Part shown: positions 28,096 to 36,939 of the stretch, in pieces
Numbering within the stretch: the first letter of the stretch is position 1
Layout: each line of letters starts with the position of its first letter
From: Shimia sp. R9_2
GTDB lineage: Bacteria > Pseudomonadota > Alphaproteobacteria > Rhodobacterales > Rhodobacteraceae
Reading direction: 5' to 3'
Assembly (NCBI RefSeq): GCF_017743735.1
Contig: NZ_JAGHRO010000002.1
Span: 744,001 to 808,000, forward strand
Length of the DNA stretch: 64,000 nt
Notes under the pieces: model-generated
Database searches by the model: none
What the model was told of the DNA's origin: nothing
The model's input: only the letters and a program-made list of their open reading frames with translations
Made by a program: the position numbers and the translations under genes

Positions 28096-29532
28096 GTGAG
28101 AGTGCCCGTGCAAATCCGCCATGAAAACCCCAGCGCCCAGCTCAGCTGGAAGGTGCACGCCCCGCTGTTTTTGGAAACGCCAGACGGCGACCAAATCCGC
28201 ATTGAGGCGTGGTCGCTTGCTGGCTTTGACTGGCCCGAGGACGCAGGATCGTGCCCGCAATCCGGCACCCTCAGCGTGCCTTTTCAGGGGGTCGATGTCC
28301 GCTTTGACGTGCGCCTGACCGCACCGGATGCCGACGGCACAGTGGCCTTTGAAGGCCTCAGCGGGCGACAGCGCGAAACGCTGGCGCTGTTTTACCGCTC
28401 CATCCTGTCCGGTCGCATGGCCAGCAGCGAAGACGTGATCATGAGCCTTGATACGCCCGTTGATCTCGTGCCCATGGAAGAGACCGAAGAAGAGAAAACC
28501 ACCAACCAGCAATCCAGGATGCCCGGCTCTGTGCGTGCGGTGATCCATGTGGTGATCTACCTGCTGCTTGCAGGCCTTATCGCCACCGTGCTTGGCTCTG
28601 CCCTCTTCAACGGCCTCACCCGCATCAACATCCAGCACGGCCGCGTCGTCGCGCCCATCGCCGAAGACCTCCCCGCCAGTGAAGGCTTTGTGAAATCCAT
28701 CCACGTGGTCCCCGGCCAACGGGTTGAGGCAGGCGAGGTCATGGTGCGCCTGCGCGATCCGGCAGCGCAGGCAGAGCTGTCCCAGACCCGCGCCCGCCTG
28801 AGCCTTGCAGAGAAAGAGCTCGACCGCGTCATTGAAGCCCGCGCCATGCTGGAGGCCTTGGACGAAACACAGCCCCTTCAGGTGCGGGGCGCGCTCGCAG
28901 CTCAGATCTATGCACAGTTCATCGGAGATCGCGGTTTCGACGCCCTCTGGAAGCGTTGGCTCGATATTCAAACGCATGATCCCGAAGCGGCCACAGCCTT
29001 TGACCCTTTTGCCTTTGCGCTGGACAAACTCATAGAGCTGGAATTTGAACACAACGCCAAAGTGCGCCGCCTGCGCGCCACCCGCGACGCCAACAAATCG
29101 GCGATCTCCATGAGCCACGTGCGCGCGCCTTCAGATGGGGTGGTGCACGAGGTTCTGGTGCGCAAGGGGCAACCCTACCGCCACGACGATCTCGCGGTTG
29201 TCTTTGAGTCTGACACACCTCGCGTGGCCATGGGCTGGGTCTCTGAGCGGTATTCCGAGGCCATCTTCATCGGGATGGAGGCGCATATCGGCGTCAACAG
29301 CCTTGGCCAGAAAACCACCATCGCCGGCACTGTCACCGATGTGCGGGCGGGCGCCGATCCCCGCCGCCCCGGCGAATTTGGCATCATTGTCACCGTCACA
29401 CCCCAAGACATCACTCCGGCTCAGACCAAATCCCTGCTACGTCGCGACGCGCCGGTCAATATCCAGACCCGCCGCGCGGTTGGCCAGCGCATGATTGCCC
29501 GCATTCAATCCCTGGTGAGCCGCGATGAGTGA
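28096..29532 (+). CDS. Alg44-like membrane-fusion protein with degenerate PilZ-like region
   Basis: A 478-residue protein. Residues 1-130 resemble a PilZ domain, but the RxxxR and (D/N)xSxxG motifs are degenerate (IEAWSLAGF is the nearest). One membrane helix follows at about 150-172 (VIHVVIYLLLAGLIATVLGSAL), then a periplasmic HlyD/biotinyl-lipoyl-like part with VVAPIAEDLPASEGFVKSI, a coiled coil and a second lipoyl half (VRAPSDGVVHEVLVRKG). The order PilZ-TM-HlyD is that of alginate co-polymerase Alg44. The GTG start is uncertain (another GTG 12 bases downstream). It overlaps the next gene by 8 bases. Confidence 0.75.
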   Translation: MRVPVQIRHENPSAQLSWKVHAPLFLETPDGDQIRIEAWSLAGFDWPEDAGSCPQSGTLSVPFQGVDVRFDVRLTAPDADGTVAFEGLSGRQRETLALFYRSILSGRMASSEDVIMSLDTPVDLVPMEETEEEKTTNQQSRMPGSVRAVIHVVIYLLLAGLIATVLGSALFNGLTRINIQHGRVVAPIAEDLPASEGFVKSIHVVPGQRVEAGEVMVRLRDPAAQAELSQTRARLSLAEKELDRVIEARAMLEALDETQPLQVRGALAAQIYAQFIGDRGFDALWKRWLDIQTHDPEAATAFDPFAFALDKLIELEFEHNAKVRRLRATRDANKSAISMSHVRAPSDGVVHEVLVRKGQPYRHDDLAVVFESDTPRVAMGWVSERYSEAIFIGMEAHIGVNSLGQKTTIAGTVTDVRAGADPRRPGEFGIIVTVTPQDITPAQTKSLLRRDAPVNIQTRRAVGQRMIARIQSLVSRDE

Positions 29533-31108
29533 GTTGTCCGAGTTCGCCTTTGACAAGGATCTGACCCTCAAGCTGCGCGATCTGCAGACCCCGATCAAAC
29601 CCTATTGGGCGCGCTGGACATTGCCCAACGTGCTGGCGCTCATGGCGGTGATCGCAGCGCTGCTCTGGTTGCTGGTGAATGTCCCCAACCGCTTTGTCGA
29701 TCCCAACGCTTTGCACATCACCGTGATCCTCGGCGCTTTGGGATTGTGGCGCTTTGGCTGGTGGTTCACCCATTCGGTGCGCGCCATGATCTATGCCCGC
29801 CTGAAGTGGCCCCAGATACGCGCCAGCGCCGATGCGCTCTGGCAGGAAGGCTGGCGCCCCAAGCGCCTGCACATCCAGATGACCACCTACTACGAGGAAC
29901 CCTCGATCACCAAACGGGTGATCGGCTCCATTCTTGGCCAGATCAAACGCGAGCGCATTCCCACCACGCTCTATATCGGCACCGGCAGCGCCTATGATGA
30001 AAACATCATTCGCCAATTCGTGGACACCTATGCCCAGGACATTCCCGATGATCTGGCGGAACTGGTGTTTATCCGGCAAAACCAACCGGGCAAGCGCATG
30101 GCGATCGGGCTGATCCTGCGCGCCATTTCACGGGCCGGTGCGGACCCCGATGATATGGTCATCTTTATGGATGGGGACGCGCTTTACGGGCAGGATGTGC
30201 TCAAGAAAACCCTTTCAATGTTTGCCTATGATCCGGAGCTTCAGGCGCTTACCACCGATGAAGAGGTGATCTGCTACGGCCCTACATGGATCGCCAAATG
30301 GCTCGACATGCGTTTTGCCCAGCGCCGCCTCGCCATGCAGAGCCACGCCCTATCCAACCGTGTGCTCACCCTCACCGGCCGGATGAGCGTCTTTCGCGCG
30401 CGCCACATCGTCGATCCCAAGTTCATCCGCACCATTGAGGCCGACCACCTCAATCACTGGCTCTGGGGGCGCTTCCGCTTCCTGTCAGGGGATGACAAAT
30501 CCACCTGGTACCGGCTGCTGAGCGTGGGTGCCAAGATGACCTATGTGCCGGACGCCACGGTCTACACCATCGAAGTCATCAAAGAAAACGGCCTGCTGAG
30601 GATGGTGCAAAACTTCCGCCGCTGGTCTGGCAATATGCTGCGCAACGGCAGCCGCGCCATAGCGCTTGGCCCGCGCCGGATGCCGTTCTTCATCTGGTGG
30701 TGTGTGGTCGATCAGCGCATCGCCATGTGGACCATGATGGTGAGCCCTTTCATGGCCGTGCTCGGCAGCATCGTGGCCCCCGGCTACATATGGAACTGCC
30801 TGATCTGGGTGATCTTCTCCCGCGTCGTGCTCTGCATGTTCCTGTTTGGCTACAGCCGCCGCGCCGACATGACCTGGCCGTTCATTCTCTACCTCAACCA
30901 GGTCATCAACGCGTCGGTCAAAATCTACATGATCTTCCATCTCTCCAAGCAGAAATGGTCCAACCGGGGCAATCAAAGCGCAGGCGATGGCGATGGTCTT
31001 CTGGAGCAGCTGCGCAACGGCTTTGCCAAGTTCCAGCTGGTCACAGCGGTCACAGGCTTCCTGACATTGCTGATGATATACGTCGGACTGATCGAGCTGC
31101 CGTTTTGA
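29525..31108 (+). CDS. Alg8-like family 2 processive glycosyltransferase
   Basis: A 527-residue membrane glycosyltransferase: two N-terminal helices (about 35-75), a cytoplasmic GT-A domain and at least three C-terminal helices. Catalytic motifs: DGD at 216-218, GDD at 322-324, and a Q..RRW-like gate QNFRRW at 362-367. This matches processive GT2 synthases (cellulose, hyaluronan, mannuronan). With an AlgD-like enzyme downstream, GDP-mannuronate is the likely donor, but another nucleotide sugar cannot be excluded. Translationally coupled to the Alg44-like gene. Confidence 0.8.
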   Translation: MSELSEFAFDKDLTLKLRDLQTPIKPYWARWTLPNVLALMAVIAALLWLLVNVPNRFVDPNALHITVILGALGLWRFGWWFTHSVRAMIYARLKWPQIRASADALWQEGWRPKRLHIQMTTYYEEPSITKRVIGSILGQIKRERIPTTLYIGTGSAYDENIIRQFVDTYAQDIPDDLAELVFIRQNQPGKRMAIGLILRAISRAGADPDDMVIFMDGDALYGQDVLKKTLSMFAYDPELQALTTDEEVICYGPTWIAKWLDMRFAQRRLAMQSHALSNRVLTLTGRMSVFRARHIVDPKFIRTIEADHLNHWLWGRFRFLSGDDKSTWYRLLSVGAKMTYVPDATVYTIEVIKENGLLRMVQNFRRWSGNMLRNGSRAIALGPRRMPFFIWWCVVDQRIAMWTMMVSPFMAVLGSIVAPGYIWNCLIWVIFSRVVLCMFLFGYSRRADMTWPFILYLNQVINASVKIYMIFHLSKQKWSNRGNQSAGDGDGLLEQLRNGFAKFQLVTAVTGFLTLLMIYVGLIELPF

Positions 31109-31377
31109 GGCGCGCCCTATCCTTTCGCGCAAACCCGCCTGACCAGCCCCTGCCCTAAGATAGGTACCACAACGTGGGTTGTGGCAACGCCGACCCCAAT
31201 ACAGCCCACGCGGCAAACCTGCATGTCCCCTCATGCAGGCTTTGTCGTTTTCAGGGGTATTTTTCATTTTTATCAAAAGGATAACCTCGTGACCCAAAGC
31301 CATCCCCACCTGATCTAACGCCAGCAAAACGACTGCGGGCTTCCTCCTAAGCTCAATTCAAACAGGAGGACGTATTT
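31109..31377 (+). other. 269-base gap between glycosyltransferase and algD-like genes
   Basis: No gene seen. It holds an inverted repeat CCACAA-CGTGGG-TTGTGG at 31167-31184, a hairpin at 31218-31239 and, at the end, ACAGGAGG just before the algD-like start. It probably contains a second promoter for the algD-RTX pair. Confidence 0.5.
31218..31239 (+). terminator. Hairpin after the glycosyltransferase gene
   Basis: Perfect 8-bp stem CCTGCATG / CATGCAGG with a 6-base loop, followed by CTTTGTCGTTTT. Likely terminator of the two-gene transcript, which would separate synthase and dehydrogenase expression. Confidence 0.6.
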
Positions 31378-32772
31378 ATGGAATTCCGCGATTTTTCAAA
31401 CCAACCAGCTGAGCTTGTCACCCCCATCCCAAGCGAGAAGGCAAGCATCAGCATCGTAGGCCTCGGCTATGTCGGCGCGGTATCCACCGCCTGCCTCGCA
31501 GCACTTGGTCACCGTGTGATCGGCGTCGATCTTGATCTTGGCAAAGTGGCGCAAATCGGCCGTGGCAAAAGCCCGATCCATGAGGCGGATCTGAGCGAAA
31601 CCCTCACACAGGGCGTCAAGGATGGGCTGATCTCTGCAACCGACGATCTCACCGCCGCTGTGCGCGAGACGGATGTGACCTTTGTCTCCGTTGGCACGCC
31701 AACCGCTGCCGATGGTGGCTGTGACGACACCTACATCCGGGCCGCCTCCCGCGCGATGGCCGAAGGGCTGCGCGACAAAGAAGGGTTTCACGTCTTCGCC
31801 ATGCGCTGCTCGATCCCGCCGGGCACCACCATGTCTGTGATGACCCCCATTCTGGAAGAGGTCTCCGGCAAAGTAGCGGGCCGCGATTTCGGCATCTGCT
31901 TCAATCCGGAATTCCTGCGCGAAGGCGTGGCAATCTCTGATTTCCATCACCCGCCCAAAACCGTGATCGGCACCACCGATTTTGCCACCGCGGAAATCAT
32001 GCGCCGGATCTATGCGCCGGTGGATGACAATCCGATCCTCACCACCATCGAAGTGGCGGAAACGATCAAATATGTCGATAACGTCTGGCACGCCACCAAG
32101 GTCTGCTTTGCCAATGAGGTCGGCCGTCTGTGCAAACCCCTTGGTGTCGACAGCCACGCCGTGATGGACATCTTCACTCAGGACCAGAAACTCAACCTGT
32201 CCTCCTACTACCTCAAACCCGGCTTTGCCTACGGCGGCTCCTGCCTGCCCAAAGAGGTGCGCGCGGTACAATATGTGGCACAAAAACACGGCGTGTCGCT
32301 GCCCATGATCGGCAATCTGGAAAGCTCCAACGCCGAACAGATCAACCGCGCAGTCGAAATGGCCTTGGCCACAGGTGCCCGGCGCGTCGGCGTCCTCGGT
32401 CTTGCGTTTAAGCCGGGCACCGACGATCTGCGCGAAAGCCCGATCCTTGAAGCCATGGCCACTTTGCAAGGCCAAGGCGTAGAGCTGCTGGCCCATGACG
32501 CCGCCGTCACCAAAGACACCCCGCTGGAAGGTCTCGCAAGCTACACCAAACATGGCAGCCAGGGTCTGGCGACCCTCTCGGCACAGCTCAAAGACATGCT
32601 GTGTGTCGACATCGACCACCTGATGCGTTCGGTGGATGCCGTGATCGTCTGCCACGCCAGCGACACCTATCGCGAGGCCGTCACCCGCCACCAGGATATC
32701 GAGGTGATCGACGTGGTGCGCCTCTTTGACACCGCTCCCCGCAACATCGCCGTAAACGGCATCGGCTGGTAA
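31378..32772 (+). CDS. AlgD-like GDP-mannose 6-dehydrogenase
   Basis: A 464-residue nucleotide-sugar dehydrogenase: Rossmann motif SIVGLGYVGAVSTACLAALGH, ICFNPEFLREG, the catalytic-cysteine motif PGFAYGGSCLPKEVRA, and GLAFKPGTDDLRESP. The stretch around the cysteine (LKPGFAYGGSCLPKEVRAVQY) is closer, from memory, to Pseudomonas AlgD than to UDP-glucose dehydrogenases. An N-terminal extension of about 25 residues precedes the fold. It would oxidise GDP-mannose to GDP-mannuronate for the neighbouring synthase. Confidence 0.82.
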   Translation: MEFRDFSNQPAELVTPIPSEKASISIVGLGYVGAVSTACLAALGHRVIGVDLDLGKVAQIGRGKSPIHEADLSETLTQGVKDGLISATDDLTAAVRETDVTFVSVGTPTAADGGCDDTYIRAASRAMAEGLRDKEGFHVFAMRCSIPPGTTMSVMTPILEEVSGKVAGRDFGICFNPEFLREGVAISDFHHPPKTVIGTTDFATAEIMRRIYAPVDDNPILTTIEVAETIKYVDNVWHATKVCFANEVGRLCKPLGVDSHAVMDIFTQDQKLNLSSYYLKPGFAYGGSCLPKEVRAVQYVAQKHGVSLPMIGNLESSNAEQINRAVEMALATGARRVGVLGLAFKPGTDDLRESPILEAMATLQGQGVELLAHDAAVTKDTPLEGLASYTKHGSQGLATLSAQLKDMLCVDIDHLMRSVDAVIVCHASDTYREAVTRHQDIEVIDVVRLFDTAPRNIAVNGIGW

Positions 32773-32808
32773 GCCCGCACGCCTCCGAGAAACAGGAAAG
32801 GAACGGCT

Positions 32809-35421
32809 ATGCCTGATCCAACAGAAAACACACTCATCGGGACAATTCTGTCCGACGCCTTTGATGGCACACAAGCCAGCGACCTCATGGTCGGGCTGGA
32901 CGGGGATGACACGCTCACCGGCTCTGCTGGAAACGATGTCATCCACGGCGATCACGCTCAGGAAAACCTGCTGTCTGGCACCTCTGGCGCCTCCGGCTTT
33001 CAGGATTATGCCAACAGCGGCAACTGGACCATCACCGACCTGGACGGTGGCCACCAATCCATGAGCCAAAGCCTCTCGCTGGCAGAAAACGGCGTCTATC
33101 GCCTGAGCTTCGATCTCGCGGCCAACTTCTCCGCCGGTCTGACCAACGCCTCAATCGAAGTGCTGGTCGACGGCGTGGTGGTCGGCGACTTCTCTTCAGA
33201 AAGCGGGGCCTTCTCCACTTTCGAGACCACCTTTACGGCGCAAAGCAATGCGCCTGAAATTACCATCCGCTCGGTTCAGGGCGAAGGCCAAGGCCCGGTC
33301 ATCGACACCTCAGGCCCTGCTTTCCACTATGACAAAGAGATGGAGACCGGCGGGCAGACTGTGACAGTCGCGGCCTTTGCGGATGGCCAATCCAATCTCT
33401 ATCAGGTGCTCAACGGCACGCTGCACGTCTTTGACGTGGAAACCCAAAGCTATGAGATCGCAGGCGCCGCAGGCACGGTCAATGTGAACTCCATGGGCTA
33501 CAACGCCGAAGACGATCTGCTCTATGCGATTGCCGTCAGCAACGGTGTCGACAGCCTTGGCAATGCGGTTCAGCGCTCTGATCTGATCATGCTCGATGCC
33601 GAAGGCCACAGCTACCGGATCGGTGAAACACCTTACCGCTCCTGGACTGGGGATTTTGATGATCAAGGCAATCTCTGGTCTTTTGAATCCAGCATAGACC
33701 GCATCGCGGTAATCGACGTCGATACGTTTGATGAAAACGGCAATCCCGAGGTCACCGTGCACCACCTCCCCCGCTCTCTGGTGCAGCATCGCGTCTATGA
33801 TGTGGCTTACGATGCCGGCAGCCAGAAATTCTACGGCGTTGCCCGCCCACCGGGGGAAGGTCACGACACCATCCTTCTGGTCGTGGACATCTCTTCAGGT
33901 GAGCCCACCTTCTCCACCGTTCCGGTCACATCAACCGTGGTGGATGGGCAGACCCTCGCTGGCGCACCCGCGATCACCTTTGGTGCTGCGATCGTGGATG
34001 CCGATGGCACGCTCTATGTGGGCGGCAACTCCGGTGATCACGATATGAACAACAGCACCCGCAGCTCAGGCGGCATCTATCAGGTCATCATCGATCCAGA
34101 CACCGGCGAAGCAGCCCTGCATCTGATCACCAATGCGCCACGGTCTTACTCCAACGATGGTGCCGCTGACCCAACCGCAGAAAGCCCCTTTGCCGAGGTG
34201 GATCTCAGCTCCTCCGTGCTCCTGCGCGATCTGGAGCTTGTCGCCACCACCGAGGGCGCGTTGACCTATGATGACCATCTCTCCGGAAATGCGGGGCATG
34301 ACACCATCAACGGCGGCATCGGCACCGACGCCCTTATCGGCGGCAGCGCCGGAGACGCGCTGCACGGTGACGACGGCAACGACTATCTGCACGGCGGGGC
34401 TGGCCCCAACTACGAAAGCAGCATCATATCCGACTACGACGGCGGGCTGCGCTATGACCAGTACGGCAACCTCTTACCGGAGGACGACGACCTGCTGTTA
34501 GGCGGTGCCGGAGACGACACATTGGAAGGCTCCGCAGGCCACGACACGCTGGATGGCGGCGCAAACAATGATGTCTTGAATGGCGGCTCCGGCTCAGACG
34601 CCCTCTATGGCGGCACCGGCGACGATCTGTTGTCGGGCGGCGGCCAAGACGACACGCTGGAGGGCGGCACCGGTGCTGATACCCTCGACGGCGGCTCAGG
34701 CGACGATGCGCTCTCAGGTGGCGCAGGCAGTGATCTGCTGCGCGGCGGGTCAGGCTACGATACCCTCGACGGCGGCGCAGACGCCGACACGCTCGAAGGC
34801 GGCAGCGGCCATGATGCGCTCTCAGGCGGCGCAGCCGATGACAGTCTTGTGGGCGGATCAGGCGATGACACGCTCAACGGCGAGGACGGAGCAGACTCGC
34901 TCCGGGGTGGGTCCGGCGACGACCAGCTTGATGGCGGCGCAGGCAATGACGATCTGCGCGGCGGTGTGAACGACGATGTGCTCACCGGCGGTTTGGGGCG
35001 CGACAGCCTGCGCGGCGACAGCGGCAACGACGTGCTCAGTGGCGGCGAAGATCGCGACTATCTCAGCGGCGCGTCAGGCAATGACACTCTGGACGGCGGC
35101 GCAGGCGGCGACCGGCTATACCTCGGGGCTGGCGCAGACCTCGCCTCCGGCGGCAGCGGCGCTGACCGTTTCATCTTCCGCAGCGATGATCTGGATGGCA
35201 GCACCGACCGCATTCTGGATTACGACACCGATGAGGGCGACCGTCTGGACTTCCGCCGCCTGGAGTTGGGCGCAAGTGACGCGGAACATCTGCAATGGTT
35301 TGCCACGCATGTCACAAGCTCTGGCGATGATCTGCAGATCTCCCTGTCAAACAGCACCACGCTGTTGCTGGACGGCACGGCCGCAGATCTCGGCGATCTC
35401 TATGACACCATCCTGTTCTGA
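32809..35421 (+). CDS. Large RTX calcium-binding secreted protein
   Basis: 870 residues. A short RTX-like start (about 10-50, [20 protein letters not shown]) is followed by a jelly-roll-like part (about 60-155). Next is a beta-propeller-like part (about 170-460, with [21 protein letters not shown] and repeated D-G-N/D-G-T units). A long array of GGxGxDxLx nonapeptides (about 490-790) and a C-terminal cap ending DTILF complete it. There is no Sec signal, so type I secretion is expected; no T1SS gene is in the window. It lacks the DPH motif of AlgE epimerases. It lies 36 bases after the algD-like gene. Confidence 0.8.
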   Translation: MPDPTENTLIGTILSDAFDGTQASDLMVGLDGDDTLTGSAGNDVIHGDHAQENLLSGTSGASGFQDYANSGNWTITDLDGGHQSMSQSLSLAENGVYRLSFDLAANFSAGLTNASIEVLVDGVVVGDFSSESGAFSTFETTFTAQSNAPEITIRSVQGEGQGPVIDTSGPAFHYDKEMETGGQTVTVAAFADGQSNLYQVLNGTLHVFDVETQSYEIAGAAGTVNVNSMGYNAEDDLLYAIAVSNGVDSLGNAVQRSDLIMLDAEGHSYRIGETPYRSWTGDFDDQGNLWSFESSIDRIAVIDVDTFDENGNPEVTVHHLPRSLVQHRVYDVAYDAGSQKFYGVARPPGEGHDTILLVVDISSGEPTFSTVPVTSTVVDGQTLAGAPAITFGAAIVDADGTLYVGGNSGDHDMNNSTRSSGGIYQVIIDPDTGEAALHLITNAPRSYSNDGAADPTAESPFAEVDLSSSVLLRDLELVATTEGALTYDDHLSGNAGHDTINGGIGTDALIGGSAGDALHGDDGNDYLHGGAGPNYESSIISDYDGGLRYDQYGNLLPEDDDLLLGGAGDDTLEGSAGHDTLDGGANNDVLNGGSGSDALYGGTGDDLLSGGGQDDTLEGGTGADTLDGGSGDDALSGGAGSDLLRGGSGYDTLDGGADADTLEGGSGHDALSGGAADDSLVGGSGDDTLNGEDGADSLRGGSGDDQLDGGAGNDDLRGGVNDDVLTGGLGRDSLRGDSGNDVLSGGEDRDYLSGASGNDTLDGGAGGDRLYLGAGADLASGGSGADRFIFRSDDLDGSTDRILDYDTDEGDRLDFRRLELGASDAEHLQWFATHVTSSGDDLQISLSNSTTLLLDGTAADLGDLYDTILF

Positions 35422-35456
35422 CAGGCTCTTAGAGGTGGGCTTGGGGGCGCAAGCCC

Positions 35457-36071
35457 CTACTCAAAGCCCGCCTCTTTCGCGATCAGCGCCGCCTGTGTGC
35501 GGTTCTTCGCATTCAGCTTTTTGCAAAGGGTACGCACATGCAGCTTGATCGTGACCTCCTGAAGATCCAGATCCCGCGCGATTTCCTTGTTGGAATGCCC
35601 TTTGCAAAGCCCGGTCAGCACTTCTTTTTCACGCTGACTGAACTGCTTGGCAAAAGCGGTTTCCTCGTCCGCTTCGCCCCCCGCCATCACGCTGGGCGGC
35701 ACAAAGCTCTCTCCCGCGATCATGAAGCGCACGGCGTTCACCAACGATTTGGCACCCATGGTTTTGGGCAGAAATCCGATCGCACCCGCATCCAGAGCCT
35801 CTTGCGCCACCTTATTGGGAGCGGTGCCACTGACAATCGCAATGGGCTGTTCCGGGTATTTGGCCAAAGCGTCGGTCAATCCCTGAAGCCCGTTCATGCC
35901 GGGCATGCTGAAATCCAGCAAAACGAGATCAAAGGTCCCTTTCTGCTCCAGCGCCTTCATGGCTTCAAAGTAGTCAGACACCGCAACAACGGCCGCACGC
36001 CCCTCAGAGGTGAGGTAGGCAGAAATGGTTTCCCGAACCATTCCATGATCATCAGCAAGTAAAATTCGCAT
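35457..36071 (-). CDS. NarL/FixJ-type response regulator
   Basis: A 204-residue regulator. The receiver domain 1-120 has the acidic pair ADDH, phospho-acceptor D in LVLLDFSMPG, the conserved S in IVSGT and lysine in LPKTMG. A LuxR-type HTH lies at about 140-200 (LTGLCKGHSNKEIARDLDLQEVTIKLHVRTLCKKL). The frame extends to 36173, but ATG at 36071 gives the exact receiver start. Divergent from the molybdopterin-fold protein/hybrid kinase pair, so that kinase's Hpt domain is its probable donor. Confidence 0.88.
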   Translation of the reverse strand: MRILLADDHGMVRETISAYLTSEGRAAVVAVSDYFEAMKALEQKGTFDLVLLDFSMPGMNGLQGLTDALAKYPEQPIAIVSGTAPNKVAQEALDAGAIGFLPKTMGAKSLVNAVRFMIAGESFVPPSVMAGGEADEETAFAKQFSQREKEVLTGLCKGHSNKEIARDLDLQEVTIKLHVRTLCKKLNAKNRTQAALIAKEAGFE

Positions 36072-36408
36072 CGAAACCGGTCGCCCTATGTGATTGGCCT
36101 GACCCGAGCCTAACTCGCAAGCGGTGCCAGAACCAGAGAGCGCTCCCTTATCCTTATAGAATTCAAATGGCATAGTAATCTTACCTTTCCCCTAATGACC
36201 CAAGGTCAAAAACAACGCAAATTCGATAGGTTTGAGTAAACCCGCATAGATTGCGCCATGGCGAGGCACACTTCCGGTGCGCCCGCGCGGCGAAAGGTAT
36301 GGGCGACTATACGAAAGGTTAGTCGCGTAACCCAATGCGCGTCCCCACCCAAAATCAAGCCGTGGCACAACACTTCTGCGATGTAAGAAATCCACAGGAG
36401 TCGGCCCC
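36072..36408. other. 337-base divergent control region
   Basis: No gene supported. It contains a TGACC-CAA-GGTCA inverted repeat at 36196-36208 that could be an operator. ACAGGAG lies shortly before the start at 36409. Confidence 0.4.
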
Positions 36409-36900
36409 ATGAATATGTTGAAATCCGTTTTGTTCTCTGCCGCCGCTGCAGCCTGCCTTGCCACTTCGGCGGCCAGCGAAACCATCCTTGCGGTTTACGG
36501 CGATGTTGCCACATCCTCTGATGGCGGTGCCTGGAGCTTCAGCGCCGAAGACCTGCGCACCCTGCCCAGTGAAAGCTTTCAGACCGAAACCATCTGGACC
36601 GAAGGCGAACAAACCTTTGTGGGCGTCCCCCTTCACAGCCTTCTGGAACATGTCGGTGCCAGCAACGGCAAATTGATTGCCATTGCTGCCAATGACTATG
36701 CTGTATCGATCCCGACAAGTGACGCGGTGCCCAATGGCCCCATCGTGGCCTATCTGCGCAACGGCGAAGAAATGTCTCTGCGCGACAAAGGGCCACTTTG
36801 GATCGTTTACCCATTCGCAGGCAACGCAGCGTATAAGTCTGAAGAATATTATTCTCGCAGCATATGGCAGCTCAGTCAGATTGAAGTGGTTGCCAATTAA
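36409..36900 (+). CDS. Periplasmic molybdopterin-fold protein without the Mo-ligand cysteine
   Basis: 163 residues: signal peptide (SVLFSAAAAACLATSAAS), then a compact domain like the sulfite-oxidase molybdopterin-binding fold. Key segments are FVGVPLHSLLEHVGA, AANDYAVSIPTSD, GPIVAYLRNGEEMSLRDKGPLWIVYPF and YYSRSIWQLSQIEV. The mature protein has no cysteine, so it lacks the thiolate that ligates molybdenum and is probably not an enzyme. It lies 39 bases before a hybrid kinase gene, suggesting a binding or sensing partner. Confidence 0.75.
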   Translation: MNMLKSVLFSAAAAACLATSAASETILAVYGDVATSSDGGAWSFSAEDLRTLPSESFQTETIWTEGEQTFVGVPLHSLLEHVGASNGKLIAIAANDYAVSIPTSDAVPNGPIVAYLRNGEEMSLRDKGPLWIVYPFAGNAAYKSEEYYSRSIWQLSQIEVVAN

Positions 36901-36939
36901 CCATCTGGGGTAGGCACGATACGCGATCGACACTCTTTG

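Noticed and set aside
27646-29118. 490-codon open frame on the minus strand
   Set aside because: Antisense to frcR and the Alg44-like gene; no motif, no ribosome site.
31396-33069. 557-codon open frame on the minus strand
   Set aside because: It lies opposite the algD-like gene and the start of the RTX gene, which have clear motifs; its translation is His/Gly/Asp-rich with no recognisable domain, typical of an antisense shadow in GC-rich DNA.
34260-35180. Repeated DNA that might suggest a CRISPR or satellite array
   Set aside because: The periodicity comes from codons for GGxGxDxLx nonapeptides in one long open frame; there are no spacers.
32809-35421. Mannuronan C5-epimerase of the AlgE type
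   Set aside because: RTX repeats are shared, but the DPH catalytic motif and a beta-helix-like repeat region are not seen.
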